64,000 nucleotides of DNA from Leptolyngbya sp. CCY15150. Its GTDB lineage: Bacteria > Cyanobacteriota > Cyanobacteriia > RECH01. The notes under the pieces were generated by a model, which saw only the letters and a list, made by a program, of their open reading frames with translations, made no database searches and was not told the origin of the DNA. Location of the stretch: assembly GCF_016888135.1 (NCBI RefSeq), contig NZ_JACSWB010000170.1:103175-167174 (forward strand), written 5' to 3'. Shown here one piece after another: positions 53,869 through 62,949 of this stretch. Made by a program: the position numbers and the translations under genes. The first letter of the stretch is position 1. Every line of letters starts with the position of its first letter.

Positions 53869-56225
53869 GGATTAGTGCCTCGTCGATTGGACTTTGCTGG
53901 TTCTACGAATGGGTCTCGAAGCCTGAGGTCAGTATAAACCACTATTCCGTTAGACAAAATAAAAGACACCATGGGAGGAATCATCGGAATCCATCCTGCA
54001 GCTAACCCCATAGTGAGTCGGCAAACTATATAAATTAATAGTCCTCCCCCTATTAAGGAAGTGACTAGCCATCGAGGGTGCTCTCGCCCAACAGTTCCTA
54101 GCAACGCTCCCGCGATCGCCCAGCCCGCTATCCAGAGCCACTCCCCCCACTGAGGCCACACCCAAATTTGCCGCCGTTCTCCCAGAAAAAGACTAATGAG
54201 TTGATCAACCATATGAGCATGCAGCGTCACGCCAGAAACAGTAACGCCGTAAGGAGTCAAAAATTTATCGCTGGCGCGGTCTTCATCGGTGAGACCAATC
54301 AGAACTATTTTGTCTTCGAATTGCTCTGTAAAAGTACTTGGCTGCTCCACATCAGGCTGTAAATCCGCGATAGAAACATGAGTGAATGCTGCCCGCAAAT
54401 TGTTGCCTGCTGGTTCTCGATAGTTGAGCATCAGCTCAAAGGCTCCTGGATCGATAGCAGAATATCCGCCGTACATGTAAGCGTTAATACGCTCGATGAG
54501 AGTTGGATCAAAGATATCCGGTAGGTCAGTAAGGGTGATTGGTTGGCTTCTTGTTACCTGGCTGTCTGTCTGAGCAGCTTCAATATCATCTTGAATGACT
54601 GGCTCGATGGTTGCAGGTTCACCGTTGAGATAGTGGAGCGCAATCAAGGCGTTAAAGGCGACCTCTGCTTGACATGCAGAGGTCGCCTTTTCAAATTCAG
54701 GCAAACCATTACCGACTAAATGGCGGCGCATTACCCTATCGGTATCGACTGCAAAGTTGCTAAAGCCAACAAGCTCTGGGGGAATAACCTCGGCAGATGG
54801 CGGTGGTACTGAGTCTTGCCATTCTTTAGTAGAACTGTAGTAGGGTTGATTGCACAGTCCATAGATGATGGCTGGTGGTGCAGGGTTAGCCTGAGTAAGT
54901 GGGTCTAAATTCAGATTGCTGTTGACTGGTGATTGGAACGCTGCTAAGGCTGGTTCAGTCCAGGTTTCCAAATCTGGTGGCAAATACCAGTCAACGCCAA
55001 TTATCTGTGCACCATATTCCTGTAGTTGGTTGATTGCATTAATAAGCACTTCGTCATTGACATCATCGGCTAGCGTCCTAGGTTTATTAGGAGGTTGGGT
55101 TTCTACATCTTCCGGAGTGACTTCTACAACAATGATGCGATCACTGATCGGCTCCGGCATTCTGGCGGTAAGTACGTGGTCGTAAGCTTTCAACTCCAAA
55201 AATTCAAAACCACCCAAAATTCTTGCAATGGTGACTGCGATCGCCACCACAGCACCCCGCTTTAAGCCCCATTGGAGAAGGTGCCGTCGGGCTGGCCCCT
55301 TTAGACGTGGATCATCAATGTCTAAAAGGGGTGGTGAGGGTTTAAGGACTGGTTCGATGGCTTTTTGCAGCGATTCTAGCCCTGGGCCTATGGGACTTTC
55401 TAACCAGTTCAATAATTCGGGTATCCGTTGACCTTGAGGGGCACTGGCGGGCGAGATATTACCCCTTGGTGGGTTGAGGGCATATAAAACCGCTTCAAAT
55501 TGGGGAGTGGGAAGGGCGAGGAGGAATTGATAAAGTTCAGTGCGAGTTTGGGGGACGGGGGATGGGGATAATGAGGGAAGAGGGGAATGGAACCTAGATT
55601 CGATAGTGTCTTCCCGCTTGCGGGGTGTTCCAAAAGAAAGGGGAAAGGGAGTAGAGCGTTTGAGTAGAATGGGGATGGCGGATTCGGATTTGCCTGCCAG
55701 TTCGATGGCAGCACAGCCCAAGTCAAAGGCAAACTCTACAGAACGTCCAGCCCCTAACGCATCGTAGAAGCCCACAGCAAACTCGATGGCGGCGCGATCT
55801 CCAATGCTACGGCTCATGCCGATCACGTAAGGAACATACTCAGCAATGACTTTAGCTTGGATTTGGGAATAACAGCCATTGAGTACAACACAGTGAATCG
55901 GCTCAGGAAATTCGTCTGCATTGGCAAATATAGAGAATAGTTTTGCTAAAGCCTCACCGGATACTAGCCTGACCTGTCCAACCTCATCCTCAAAAACCAA
56001 CCCTTCTTCGCCCTCTCCGTGTCCAGAAAAGTGTACAATCTGCGGGGTTTCATCCAGCATGGCACGTTGGATATCGCGGGGACGGGCGGCTAATCGTTGA
56101 GCTAGAGTAAAGCGATCCCGATGGTGGGCACGTCGCAGTCCTTCTTGGATATCGCGCAATTCTTCATCTAGGCGCAGGTGAGAGGTAGTTTTGGGGTTTG
56201 CTGCCAGAATCAAGATTTTAGACAT
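53865..56225 (-). CDS. CHAT-like caspase-fold / CHASE2 membrane protein
   Basis: The start at 56225 (MSKILILAANPK) is typical for the family; an ATG 12 codons earlier is possible. Residues 1-190 are a caspase-fold (CHAT-type) domain with HFSGHG (His69) and LNGCYS (Cys118). About 220-290 is a small helical effector-associated-like domain (ELYQFLLALPTPQFEAVLYAL). A first membrane helix near 320, a CHASE2 sensor domain outside the membrane (DRIIVVEVTPEDVE, VDWYLPPD, KIVLIGLTDED) and three closing membrane helices follow. The inside-out order suggests a sensor that controls a cytoplasmic peptidase. It is the first gene of the operon with DUF928 and the POTRA-CHAT fusion. Confidence 0.82.
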   Translation of the reverse strand: MSKILILAANPKTTSHLRLDEELRDIQEGLRRAHHRDRFTLAQRLAARPRDIQRAMLDETPQIVHFSGHGEGEEGLVFEDEVGQVRLVSGEALAKLFSIFANADEFPEPIHCVVLNGCYSQIQAKVIAEYVPYVIGMSRSIGDRAAIEFAVGFYDALGAGRSVEFAFDLGCAAIELAGKSESAIPILLKRSTPFPLSFGTPRKREDTIESRFHSPLPSLSPSPVPQTRTELYQFLLALPTPQFEAVLYALNPPRGNISPASAPQGQRIPELLNWLESPIGPGLESLQKAIEPVLKPSPPLLDIDDPRLKGPARRHLLQWGLKRGAVVAIAVTIARILGGFEFLELKAYDHVLTARMPEPISDRIIVVEVTPEDVETQPPNKPRTLADDVNDEVLINAINQLQEYGAQIIGVDWYLPPDLETWTEPALAAFQSPVNSNLNLDPLTQANPAPPAIIYGLCNQPYYSSTKEWQDSVPPPSAEVIPPELVGFSNFAVDTDRVMRRHLVGNGLPEFEKATSACQAEVAFNALIALHYLNGEPATIEPVIQDDIEAAQTDSQVTRSQPITLTDLPDIFDPTLIERINAYMYGGYSAIDPGAFELMLNYREPAGNNLRAAFTHVSIADLQPDVEQPSTFTEQFEDKIVLIGLTDEDRASDKFLTPYGVTVSGVTLHAHMVDQLISLFLGERRQIWVWPQWGEWLWIAGWAIAGALLGTVGREHPRWLVTSLIGGGLLIYIVCRLTMGLAAGWIPMIPPMVSFILSNGIVVYTDLRLRDPFVEPAKSNRRGTNP

Positions 56226-56494
56226 AGCCATAGGGAAAATATACTGCATACTATAAACCATCTGCCTTTTGGGCTCATCACAGTCTTTAACTGCCTGTTT
56301 TCCCAGATAGATAGCTGTGACTCTTTGATTAACTGTATCCCGTCTACCGACTACAAGACTGGTGCTAGAAGTACCAACTCGTCAGGTATGCTTTCTGGTG
56401 AGAAGGAAAAAAGGCGTAGCCAATGACTGATACATGCATTGATTATTGGGACAAACCCTAATGAAGTACACAAACCAGTCAAAATGTTCTAGAG

Positions 56495-59140
56495 CTAGAG
56501 CTCTAAATCAACTTGGCTTGTCGTTTTCTGGACTAAATGCTTCTCTGGTGACGAGCCTGATATCTGAACGCTGAGCTCCAGCTTAATTTCTGAAAGCCGA
56601 CTATCACTAGGGTTTTCCTTCGCCCTAGATCGCTCCACCCGCTCAATCAGCCGCTCCAGATCCTCCGACGCATACAGCCGCAGTTCTTGCTTCACCCGGC
56701 TCACTGCCACATAAAAGCTCTCCCGCCCCACATAGCGATCCAGCGCCCCAATCACCCGCTCCGCCGACTTGCCCTGGGCCGCATGGGTCGTGCTGACCAG
56801 CGCATAGTCCAGATGCGCCAGCTCCGAACTCTCGAAGCATCCCACCTCCTTCTGGCCCCAGCGAATTAGCACCTGTCCATCTTCCAAACCCACCACCTCA
56901 AACTCCTGGCCATTGCGCCGCCCCAGAGTATGATCATTGCGCGTCCACCGCAGGCGATCGCCCACCGCAATCTCCATCTCCTCCACCTCATACACCGACT
57001 TCCGCCGGATCTGAGTTGGATCCATCTGCAACGCCACCCCCGATTGTCCCCGCAGCATCAGCCCATTGCTGTGGCTATCCGTCGCCAGCACCTCATAGCG
57101 CTGCCCCTTCTCCAACCCCAGTCGCTTGTAGCTGGCCTGGGGAATCAGCACATGCCCCGGCTGAAAATGGTGGGCATAGCTCGCCTGGGTCTCCGTCAAA
57201 TCTCTCGCCTTCAGCCGCTTCATCGTCAGGCTCTGGCCCAGAGTTCCTTCTGTCTTTAGGCCCTCTCGTACCAGTTGGGTAATCGCAAGCCGTTCTTGGT
57301 TGGTGCCAGCCAGCAGTAGGGTCTTCTTTCGCTCGTCAGGGGTCAGGGCAAGATAGTCGCGGGCGATCGCCTCTGCCCTTGCCTCTTGACTACTCACCTG
57401 CTGAATGTAGGGCTTCAACTGCCGCACTCCCGCCGCAATCTCCCCGGCAGCAATCAAGTCAACCCCCGCCTTGATCTGCTGGTTTTTCTGCCGCAAGGAC
57501 TGGGTAAGGTAGGCTGTCGCCATCCCCGCCTGCTGCAAACTCTTAAACGGGTTCCCTGCCTCCACCGCCGACAGCTGCCGGGTATCTCCCACCAAAACCA
57601 CTCGGGTCTGCTGTGTCTGGGCTTTGGTCACCAGGGCCAGCGCATCCTTGGCACTCAAGAGCCCGGCCTCATCTATCACCCAGACCTCAGGCTGAGCTGG
57701 GTTGGGCTCCGCCGGTTGAGCACAGAGCAACGCCGCCACCGTTTCCACCGGCTGAATCTGGGCCGAGTCGCCCAAGGATTTCGCCGCCTCCGCACTGGGG
57801 GCAAAGCCTCGGACAGTGTAGCCCTGAGACTCGGCAATTTGGCGAAACTGGTTTAGGGCGTAGCTTTTCCCCGCCCCAGCCACTCCCTGCCAAGCAATGA
57901 AGCGATCGCGGCTTGTAGAGGCCAACATCACCCCCTGCACCTGGCCCTCGGTCAGCTCCTGATCACGCAGATGTGCTTCTACCAGTATCGGAGCGGCAAT
58001 AGCTCCCACATCCCCTCGCCCATCCAGCACCGTGCGAATAGTCTCCAGCTCCCGCAGTACCGCCGTCTGAGTGGTCAGCCTCTGGTCATGGGTGTGAATC
58101 ACTTCTGGATCGGTATCCAAGGTTTGCTGCACCTCATCAAAGTACTGCTGCCCCAGATGGTTCTCTAGGGCAAAGCGCTCTACCTGCTCGCGCTGGAACA
58201 CCGCCTCTCGCTCAGCGCAGTGGGTGAGCCCAGCTTGGGTAGCCTGCTTCGGCTGGCTCTGCCAATCGATTAGCTGGGGTTGAGGGTGCTCCAGATTCAG
58301 CGCCTGGGCCTGCTGCTGCCAGTAGATTCGTAGCTCTTCTCTAGGGATTTCTTTCCCCTTGGGCGCACGGGTCATCAGGGTGGCCAGCTCTCGCTCCTGG
58401 GCCGTCGCGTCCTCATCCACCGCCGCCAAAATCTGCTCCCGCCGCTTGGAGAAAGTCTGGAGGTCGTCAGGTCGATATCCCCGGAGTTCAAACTGACCAT
58501 TTGCCCTGGGCTCGATGGCATATCCTAATCTCTGCACCTCCACCGCCAGCTCGTTCTGGTACATCATCCCCAACAGCTTTTGCTGCTTGAAGAGAATGTC
58601 GTTGTGGATCGACTGCCAGCGGTCATTATCTAGCTGCGTGGCATTGATCACCACACAATGGGTGTGCAGCTGCGGATCCTTCTTGCGGGAGGTGTCGTGG
58701 TGGAACTGGGCGACGATCAGGTTGCCGGTGCTAATGGCTTTCCGCCCCTCCGGCGTCCGTACCCGCGTTTGGGCATAGCGCTCCTCGATGATGGCCAGAG
58801 TTCGCACAACCGCTGTGCGATGGGCCTGCTCGATCGCTTCATTGCCGCCGACCAGGGCCGCCAGGCTGATACTCTTGGGCACACTAAAGGTCAAATCCAA
58901 CCCGGCTCGATGGCGCTCTGGGTCGATCTTTCGACCCGATAGGGTTTGGTGCCCCTGAGGATGGGAACCATGGAGCAGGTTTTTGAAGTCGCCTCCCTGC
59001 ACCTGGCCCGCTAGCCCCAGGCCCTTGGCCCCCAGGCCCCACCAGCTTGAATGGGCCTGGTTCTCTTCGCTGGTGTAGTAGTTCTCGGCGGTGTAGTAGG
59101 TTTCGCCCTGGTTGGCGCTGATCACCGTTAGGCTGAGCAT
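56495..59140 (-). CDS. MobF-family conjugative relaxase (TrwC/TraI-like)
   Basis: Nicks oriT, stays bound to the 5' end and unwinds the transferred strand. The 881 residues begin with the TrwC relaxase domain: tyrosine pairs YY at 15-16 and 21-22 supply the nucleophile, and the metal histidines are His148, His159 and His161 (PQLHTHCVV). A RecD-like helicase follows with Walker A GVAGAGKS (Lys425), VWVIDEAGLLS, and the C-terminal YVAVSRVKQ motif. This is the standard MobF architecture, somewhat shorter than TrwC (about 970). It is encoded with an RHH accessory gene 10 bases upstream. Together with the VirB-like genes and the coupling protein it makes the element self-transmissible in principle. 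Confidence 0.93.
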   Translation of the reverse strand: MLSLTVISANQGETYYTAENYYTSEENQAHSSWWGLGAKGLGLAGQVQGGDFKNLLHGSHPQGHQTLSGRKIDPERHRAGLDLTFSVPKSISLAALVGGNEAIEQAHRTAVVRTLAIIEERYAQTRVRTPEGRKAISTGNLIVAQFHHDTSRKKDPQLHTHCVVINATQLDNDRWQSIHNDILFKQQKLLGMMYQNELAVEVQRLGYAIEPRANGQFELRGYRPDDLQTFSKRREQILAAVDEDATAQERELATLMTRAPKGKEIPREELRIYWQQQAQALNLEHPQPQLIDWQSQPKQATQAGLTHCAEREAVFQREQVERFALENHLGQQYFDEVQQTLDTDPEVIHTHDQRLTTQTAVLRELETIRTVLDGRGDVGAIAAPILVEAHLRDQELTEGQVQGVMLASTSRDRFIAWQGVAGAGKSYALNQFRQIAESQGYTVRGFAPSAEAAKSLGDSAQIQPVETVAALLCAQPAEPNPAQPEVWVIDEAGLLSAKDALALVTKAQTQQTRVVLVGDTRQLSAVEAGNPFKSLQQAGMATAYLTQSLRQKNQQIKAGVDLIAAGEIAAGVRQLKPYIQQVSSQEARAEAIARDYLALTPDERKKTLLLAGTNQERLAITQLVREGLKTEGTLGQSLTMKRLKARDLTETQASYAHHFQPGHVLIPQASYKRLGLEKGQRYEVLATDSHSNGLMLRGQSGVALQMDPTQIRRKSVYEVEEMEIAVGDRLRWTRNDHTLGRRNGQEFEVVGLEDGQVLIRWGQKEVGCFESSELAHLDYALVSTTHAAQGKSAERVIGALDRYVGRESFYVAVSRVKQELRLYASEDLERLIERVERSRAKENPSDSRLSEIKLELSVQISGSSPEKHLVQKTTSQVDLEL

Positions 59141-59150
59141 GGCTGACCTC

Positions 59151-59468
59151 CTAGCCTTCCACCAAACCCTGGCGCTTGCGGATTTCCTGAATCAGCGCCT
59201 TGCGATTTTCCAGCGCCTGCGGCCCTCGGGCATTGGCCTGCTCTAGGGCGATGGTCTCCAGCAAAATCTGGAGCCCCTGAAACTGCACTTGCAGCAACTC
59301 CATCCGAGCCTTCAGGTCATCCACCTGCCGTTCCAGGTCGCGGCGCTGCTGACCATCGCGCATCATCAGGCGAATAATGCTGGCGGCAGGTAGACCCAGC
59401 CGATTAGCCTCTTTCTCGACCATTGCCGCCTCTTCGAGGGGCAGCGAGACGCTAAATCCTTTACCCAT
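59151..59468 (-). CDS. Relaxosome accessory protein (ribbon-helix-helix, MobC/TrwA-like)
   Basis: The start at ATG 59468 is chosen because MGKGFSVSLPLEEAAMVEKE begins a ribbon-helix-helix fold; the longer in-frame extension to 59630 is unlike protein and lacks a ribosome site. The 105-residue product has the RHH (FSVSLPLEE, then LGLPAASIIRLMMRD) and a coiled coil (LERQVDDLKARMELLQVQF). It lies directly before the relaxase gene. Proteins of this type bind oriT and load the relaxase. Confidence 0.72.
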   Translation of the reverse strand: MGKGFSVSLPLEEAAMVEKEANRLGLPAASIIRLMMRDGQQRRDLERQVDDLKARMELLQVQFQGLQILLETIALEQANARGPQALENRKALIQEIRKRQGLVEG

Positions 59469-59800
59469 GAGCTTTTCCGTGAATTCGTTAGTGAGTCGTC
59501 CATGATTAAACACTGGCTCCCATATCTGGAACTTCTGATAATGCTGGGTTTCAGCAATCCCCTGCCCAGGGCTGGGCGTGGTGTGTGGAACGCGGAGCAA
59601 CGAAACGCAGTGGAGTGGCGTAGCCCCCAAGGGCAGCCCATCAGGCTGCTGTCAGAGCATTTTGTGCAAGGGGATAGGGAGCAAGTATCTCTGTTTTAGC
59701 CCACAGACAATATTACGTTTGCTCAGCCTGGCAAGCTGCAAAGTTTGTTTTTATTCATCACCTAGATGATGAATTCTCGTCCCTCATGGAAGATATTAAC
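59469..59800. other. Intergenic region, candidate oriT location
   Basis: Gene-free stretch between the divergent relaxase and ParM units. It has a perfect inverted repeat GCCCAG-GG-CTGGGC (near 59565) and another, TTCATCA/TGATGAA, near 59755-59774. MobF origins usually lie right before the relaxosome genes, so oriT is expected here. I could not identify the nic site itself. Confidence 0.35.
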
Positions 59801-59806
59801 CGGCAC

Positions 59807-59974
59807 GTCGTGAATAAGCCGTGATCAAGTCGTTTATGACTCAGTGACTCTAAGGCTTTACCAAAGGCTAAATAGAAAAGTCGTGAATAAGTCGTGAATA
59901 AAATTCACCAGCTATCAAAACGATGATGAACATTGCTGAAGATAACAATTTAGTCGTTATTAAGTCGTGAATAA
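59807..59974 (+). repeat. 11-bp centromere-like repeats (parC-type) upstream of parM
   Basis: Seven tandem 11-bp units of the type GTCGTGAATAA: three contiguous at 59807-59839 (the second and third degenerate), two exact at 59880-59901, and two at 59953-59974. The three groups start exactly 73 bp apart. They lie just before the actin-like parM gene. Plasmid R1 parC is likewise made of 11-bp repeats upstream of parM and serves as centromere and operator for ParR. The repeats are seen; the function is inferred by this analogy. Confidence 0.7.
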
Positions 59975-60070
59975 AGCTAGCGATTCAGAATACAGATATC
60001 TATCCACAAACTGAGAAGCATTCTTGCAACTTCAAGATGTTGATTCAATATTGTCATTGGCATTCAAACT

Positions 60071-61204
60071 ATGACCCAAATGATCCAGACTTATATCGAC
60101 ATGGGCAGCTCTGCCACCAAGTGCCTCTACTGGCAGAACCAGCCCTACCTGCTGCACCTCGACCCGCAAGTGGCTCGCCTGAACCCCTCGCGCCTCGACC
60201 GATTGATGCTAGGCGGGCTAACTAGCCAGGAACCGGAGGACAGTGCCTATGTGATGGTGGGCCATAGTGCCTATGCCATTGGGGCGTTAGCGATCGCTCA
60301 AAAAGGTGACTCGGGTCTGGCTCTACCCAAACGCGATCGCGCTGTCTACAAGATCTTGGCTACCCTGGGTGCGATCGCTGAGAAAACTCTGGCAGCTAAG
60401 GACTCCGATAGCTCACATTGTGAGTTCACCGCTCAATTGGGTCTGCTGCTGCCGCTGGAGGAATACTGGCAAGACCGTAAGGAGTTGAAGACCCAGATTC
60501 TGGGGGCGATCGCCGACTTCAACTTTCGGGGCCGGTCTTTGTCTGGACAGCTAGAGCGTATCGAGATGCAGCCAGAAGGGGCTGGGCTTTACCTGGCTAA
60601 GGGGTTGCAGTTAGCCAGATCTGGGGTGGGAATTCGAGACTCCACCGTCGTCGTCCTGATGTTTGGTCACCGCAATCTCTCCATCCTCACCTTCGAGAAG
60701 GGCAGCACGCCCCAGGAAACCAACAGCACCTCCCAGGGGCCAGGGTTTGTGGAATACCTGAAGCAGTGTGCCACTGAACTGCCGGGTGTCGCCCCGGATG
60801 ATCCGGCTCTGCTGGAAGCGGTGTTGCAGGGGCACCCTACCTTTCACGTCCCAGGACGCAAGGAAGCCCTCGACTTGGCGAAGGTCTGTAGCTATGCCCG
60901 AGAGTTTTATCTAGAGCGGGTGCATCAATTTCTGGTAGAGTGGCTGCCCTCGGCGGAGGTGGAGGTGATTGTGGGCGGCGGTGCTGCCTATGTCATTCGC
61001 CCAGAGCTGGAGCAGTTTTTTGACCAGCGCGGACTCGCTCAACAAATCACCTGGGCTGAGACCCTGCGACAGGAGATCACCGACGTGCTGCGGAATCAGG
61101 ATGGCACGGCTGAACCTGACCTGATCACCAGCGTCCGCTGGGCCGATGTCTATGGGTTATTCAAAACGTTTATGTACAGCGCCAAGCCAAGCCACCAGAG
61201 ATAA
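60071..61204 (+). CDS. parM: ParM/StbA-like plasmid segregation actin
   Basis: A 377-residue actin-fold ATPase forming filaments that push element copies apart. The phosphate-1 loop IDMGSSATKCLYW (Asp10) and the late adenosine motif VEVIVGGGAAYVI are visible, and the length is typical for ParM. The connect and phosphate-2 motifs are less clear. An 11-bp repeat array lies upstream and a small partner gene 12 bases downstream, completing a type II partition locus. ATG 60071 is chosen because it begins the strand TYIDMGSS after a short leader. Confidence 0.85.
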   Translation: MTQMIQTYIDMGSSATKCLYWQNQPYLLHLDPQVARLNPSRLDRLMLGGLTSQEPEDSAYVMVGHSAYAIGALAIAQKGDSGLALPKRDRAVYKILATLGAIAEKTLAAKDSDSSHCEFTAQLGLLLPLEEYWQDRKELKTQILGAIADFNFRGRSLSGQLERIEMQPEGAGLYLAKGLQLARSGVGIRDSTVVVLMFGHRNLSILTFEKGSTPQETNSTSQGPGFVEYLKQCATELPGVAPDDPALLEAVLQGHPTFHVPGRKEALDLAKVCSYAREFYLERVHQFLVEWLPSAEVEVIVGGGAAYVIRPELEQFFDQRGLAQQITWAETLRQEITDVLRNQDGTAEPDLITSVRWADVYGLFKTFMYSAKPSHQR

Positions 61205-61216
61205 GGACTCAGAAAC

Positions 61217-61705
61217 ATGACCCAAATGTCAGAAACGAAAGCCCGAATTCAATACTCCAGTCGGGATGAACTAGATGTGGCGGTGATTGGTTATTGCCGG
61301 GGGCGATCGCGCCATGACCTCCATGCCCGAATGCGATCGGCGCTGAATGGTTGCTATGGGCCGTACGCGATGGCAGCAGTTCAGGCTCCCCAGGATGAAA
61401 TTCGACGGCAGGCGATGCGATCAATTCAGCAGTTGACATCCCAGATTTTAGAAATCAAGGAACAGTTCCTGCCGGAGTTAGAGGCCCTCCATGCTCCGGT
61501 CATGCTCCCTAGGGTAGCGATCCCAGGGGGCGAGCCACATCCACGCCAGTCACCATCAACCAAGGGCTCCATGGCATCTATCCCAACAGAACCCGTCACA
61601 ACTCTGACTGATTCAGGGCCGGTGGATCAGCCGCTGCGAGAGTTCTTGGGTGATGATGCCGCTATCATGGCGGGGCTGAATCCTTTCATCAATGACTTGA
61701 CGTGA
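61217..61705 (+). CDS. ParM partner, probable ParR-like adaptor
   Basis: A 162-residue protein encoded 12 bases after parM. The N-terminus (about 10-60) could form a small DNA-binding fold (ARIQYSSRDELDVAVIGYCR, then HDLHARMRSALNGCYG). The middle is helical, and the last 60 residues are Pro/Ser/Thr-rich, ending in an acidic helix (EFLGDDAAIMAGLNPF). This is the layout of ParR, in which the N-terminus binds the repeats and the tail binds ParM. Similarity to known ParR proteins cannot be claimed from sight. Confidence 0.6.
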   Translation: MTQMSETKARIQYSSRDELDVAVIGYCRGRSRHDLHARMRSALNGCYGPYAMAAVQAPQDEIRRQAMRSIQQLTSQILEIKEQFLPELEALHAPVMLPRVAIPGGEPHPRQSPSTKGSMASIPTEPVTTLTDSGPVDQPLREFLGDDAAIMAGLNPFINDLT

Positions 61706-62064
61706 ACTCGCCACGACCCAGAACACCGATCCCCGTTGACCGTCAGACCCAGGAACAAATTGCGGGGACGGCGGTGCTGCTCCTAGAGCGGTTTTGCCGC
61801 GACCAAGTTCGGGGGCAGCGGGTTTTCGAGGGCAAGCAGTTTTACACGATTGTGGAGCGGGGGCGCGACCTAAATATCGAGTTCAGGGGCGATGCTCACC
61901 ACTTGCCGGAGACGATTCTGACGTTGCGCACTCAGCGAGATAATGGACAGACACTCTACGAGATTGAGTCCTGGTTGACCCAGGCAGATGTGCAGCGGTT
62001 TGCCTTGATTCGGCAGGAGTTGAAGCGAGATCTAAAGCTTCAAACGGCGGAAATAGAATACTGA
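61702..62064 (+). CDS. Small stand-alone copy of the element's shared module
   Basis: A 120-residue protein starting with GTG, overlapping the previous stop by four bases (GTGA). Nearly the whole chain corresponds to the module found at the ends of the helicase, the PrimPol and the protein at 37997: a first helix (IAGTAVLLLERFC), strands with RVFEGKQFYTIVE and LNIEFRGD, ILTLR, and a closing LTQADVQRFALIRQEL. Its place after parM and the ParR-like gene suggests a function in DNA or element maintenance. Molecular role is unknown. Confidence 0.65.
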   Translation: MNSPRPRTPIPVDRQTQEQIAGTAVLLLERFCRDQVRGQRVFEGKQFYTIVERGRDLNIEFRGDAHHLPETILTLRTQRDNGQTLYEIESWLTQADVQRFALIRQELKRDLKLQTAEIEY

Positions 62065-62447
62065 CATCAAATGTGCTTATGGCAACTGGGTTTCATCGCA
62101 AATAGGCCATGGAGGCCTAGATGGCAGCCCAATTAGTGGGAAACCTTCAAGTAGCGCTTTGCAATCCCTCAGAAAACTGCCAGAATGTGGTGGGGATGAC
62201 TTACAATCTTTCGCACCCCCTACTTTTGAACAAGAAATTAACGGTTGTAGCGGTTTAGCCAGGGGGGAGTGAATGGTTACCACTCACAAAAGCCATTGGC
62301 TCGAACTATATCGTAACGACGTTGATAGTTGAGTATTTAGCAGTAAGTGCTCATTCTACTAATGTTCAAGAGATGATCCATCCTCGAAGCAACACTCTAC
62401 GAACAAGGTTGGTTTGGTAGCAACAGGCAGACTTGTAGATGTGGACA
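62065..62447. other. Intergenic stretch at the right side of the element
   Basis: About 380 bases without a supported gene, repeat or att-like copy of the tRNA-Gly end. The element may end here or further right. Confidence 0.3.
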
Positions 62448-62807
62448 ATGAGTAAAAATTGGGCTATCTGCATTGGGATTAATGAATACTAAAACCTCCA
62501 GCCGCTTCAGTATGCGGTGCAGGATGCGGCCGTGCGAGATTTTTTTCTCCCCACGGTCAAGTTTGAGCAGGTGTTCTACTTTGCCGATGATTCGCCGCCC
62601 ATCGAGACGCCTCGGGGAGAGATGAGATCGCTGCCCACCTATGCAAACCTCAGGCGCTTTTTCCGAGAGCAGTTTCAGAAGCCGTTTTTGGAGGCGAGAG
62701 ACAATGTCTGGTTTTTCTTTGCCGACCATGGCAAACTGCATGAAGGTCACGACTATCTGATGCCCGTCGATGTGGATCCGGGCAACATTGAAGAGACGGC
62801 CTGTTAA
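62448..62807 (+). pseudogene. Caspase-family (peptidase C14) gene remnant with an in-frame stop
   Basis: ATG 62448 opens with MSKNWAICIGINEY, a typical caspase-like start, then a TAA at 62490-62492. The same frame continues with NLQPLQYAVQDAAVRDFF, LPTYANLRRFFREQF and HDYLMPVDV to 62807. The expected active-site SGHG/AGHG reads FADHG here, and the cysteine half is missing. The gene is therefore decayed both by a nonsense change and by loss of its 3' part. An intact member of the same superfamily follows at 62950. Confidence 0.75.
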
Positions 62808-62949
62808 GCAAATGCAAGGAAGTTGAACACTGGGTCAATGCCGTTACATGGATGTAGTTCCGAGCTACTCTAAGCTCATAACAACGTTTTTAGGATGATA
62901 AAAGACCGTCTTCAGGGTTTTAGGTTGTAGTATTGAGGTGCAGAGGGCT

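Noticed and set aside
59469..59630. N-terminal extension of the relaxosome accessory protein
   Set aside because: The extension is unlike protein, and the ribbon-helix-helix fold begins at ATG 59468.
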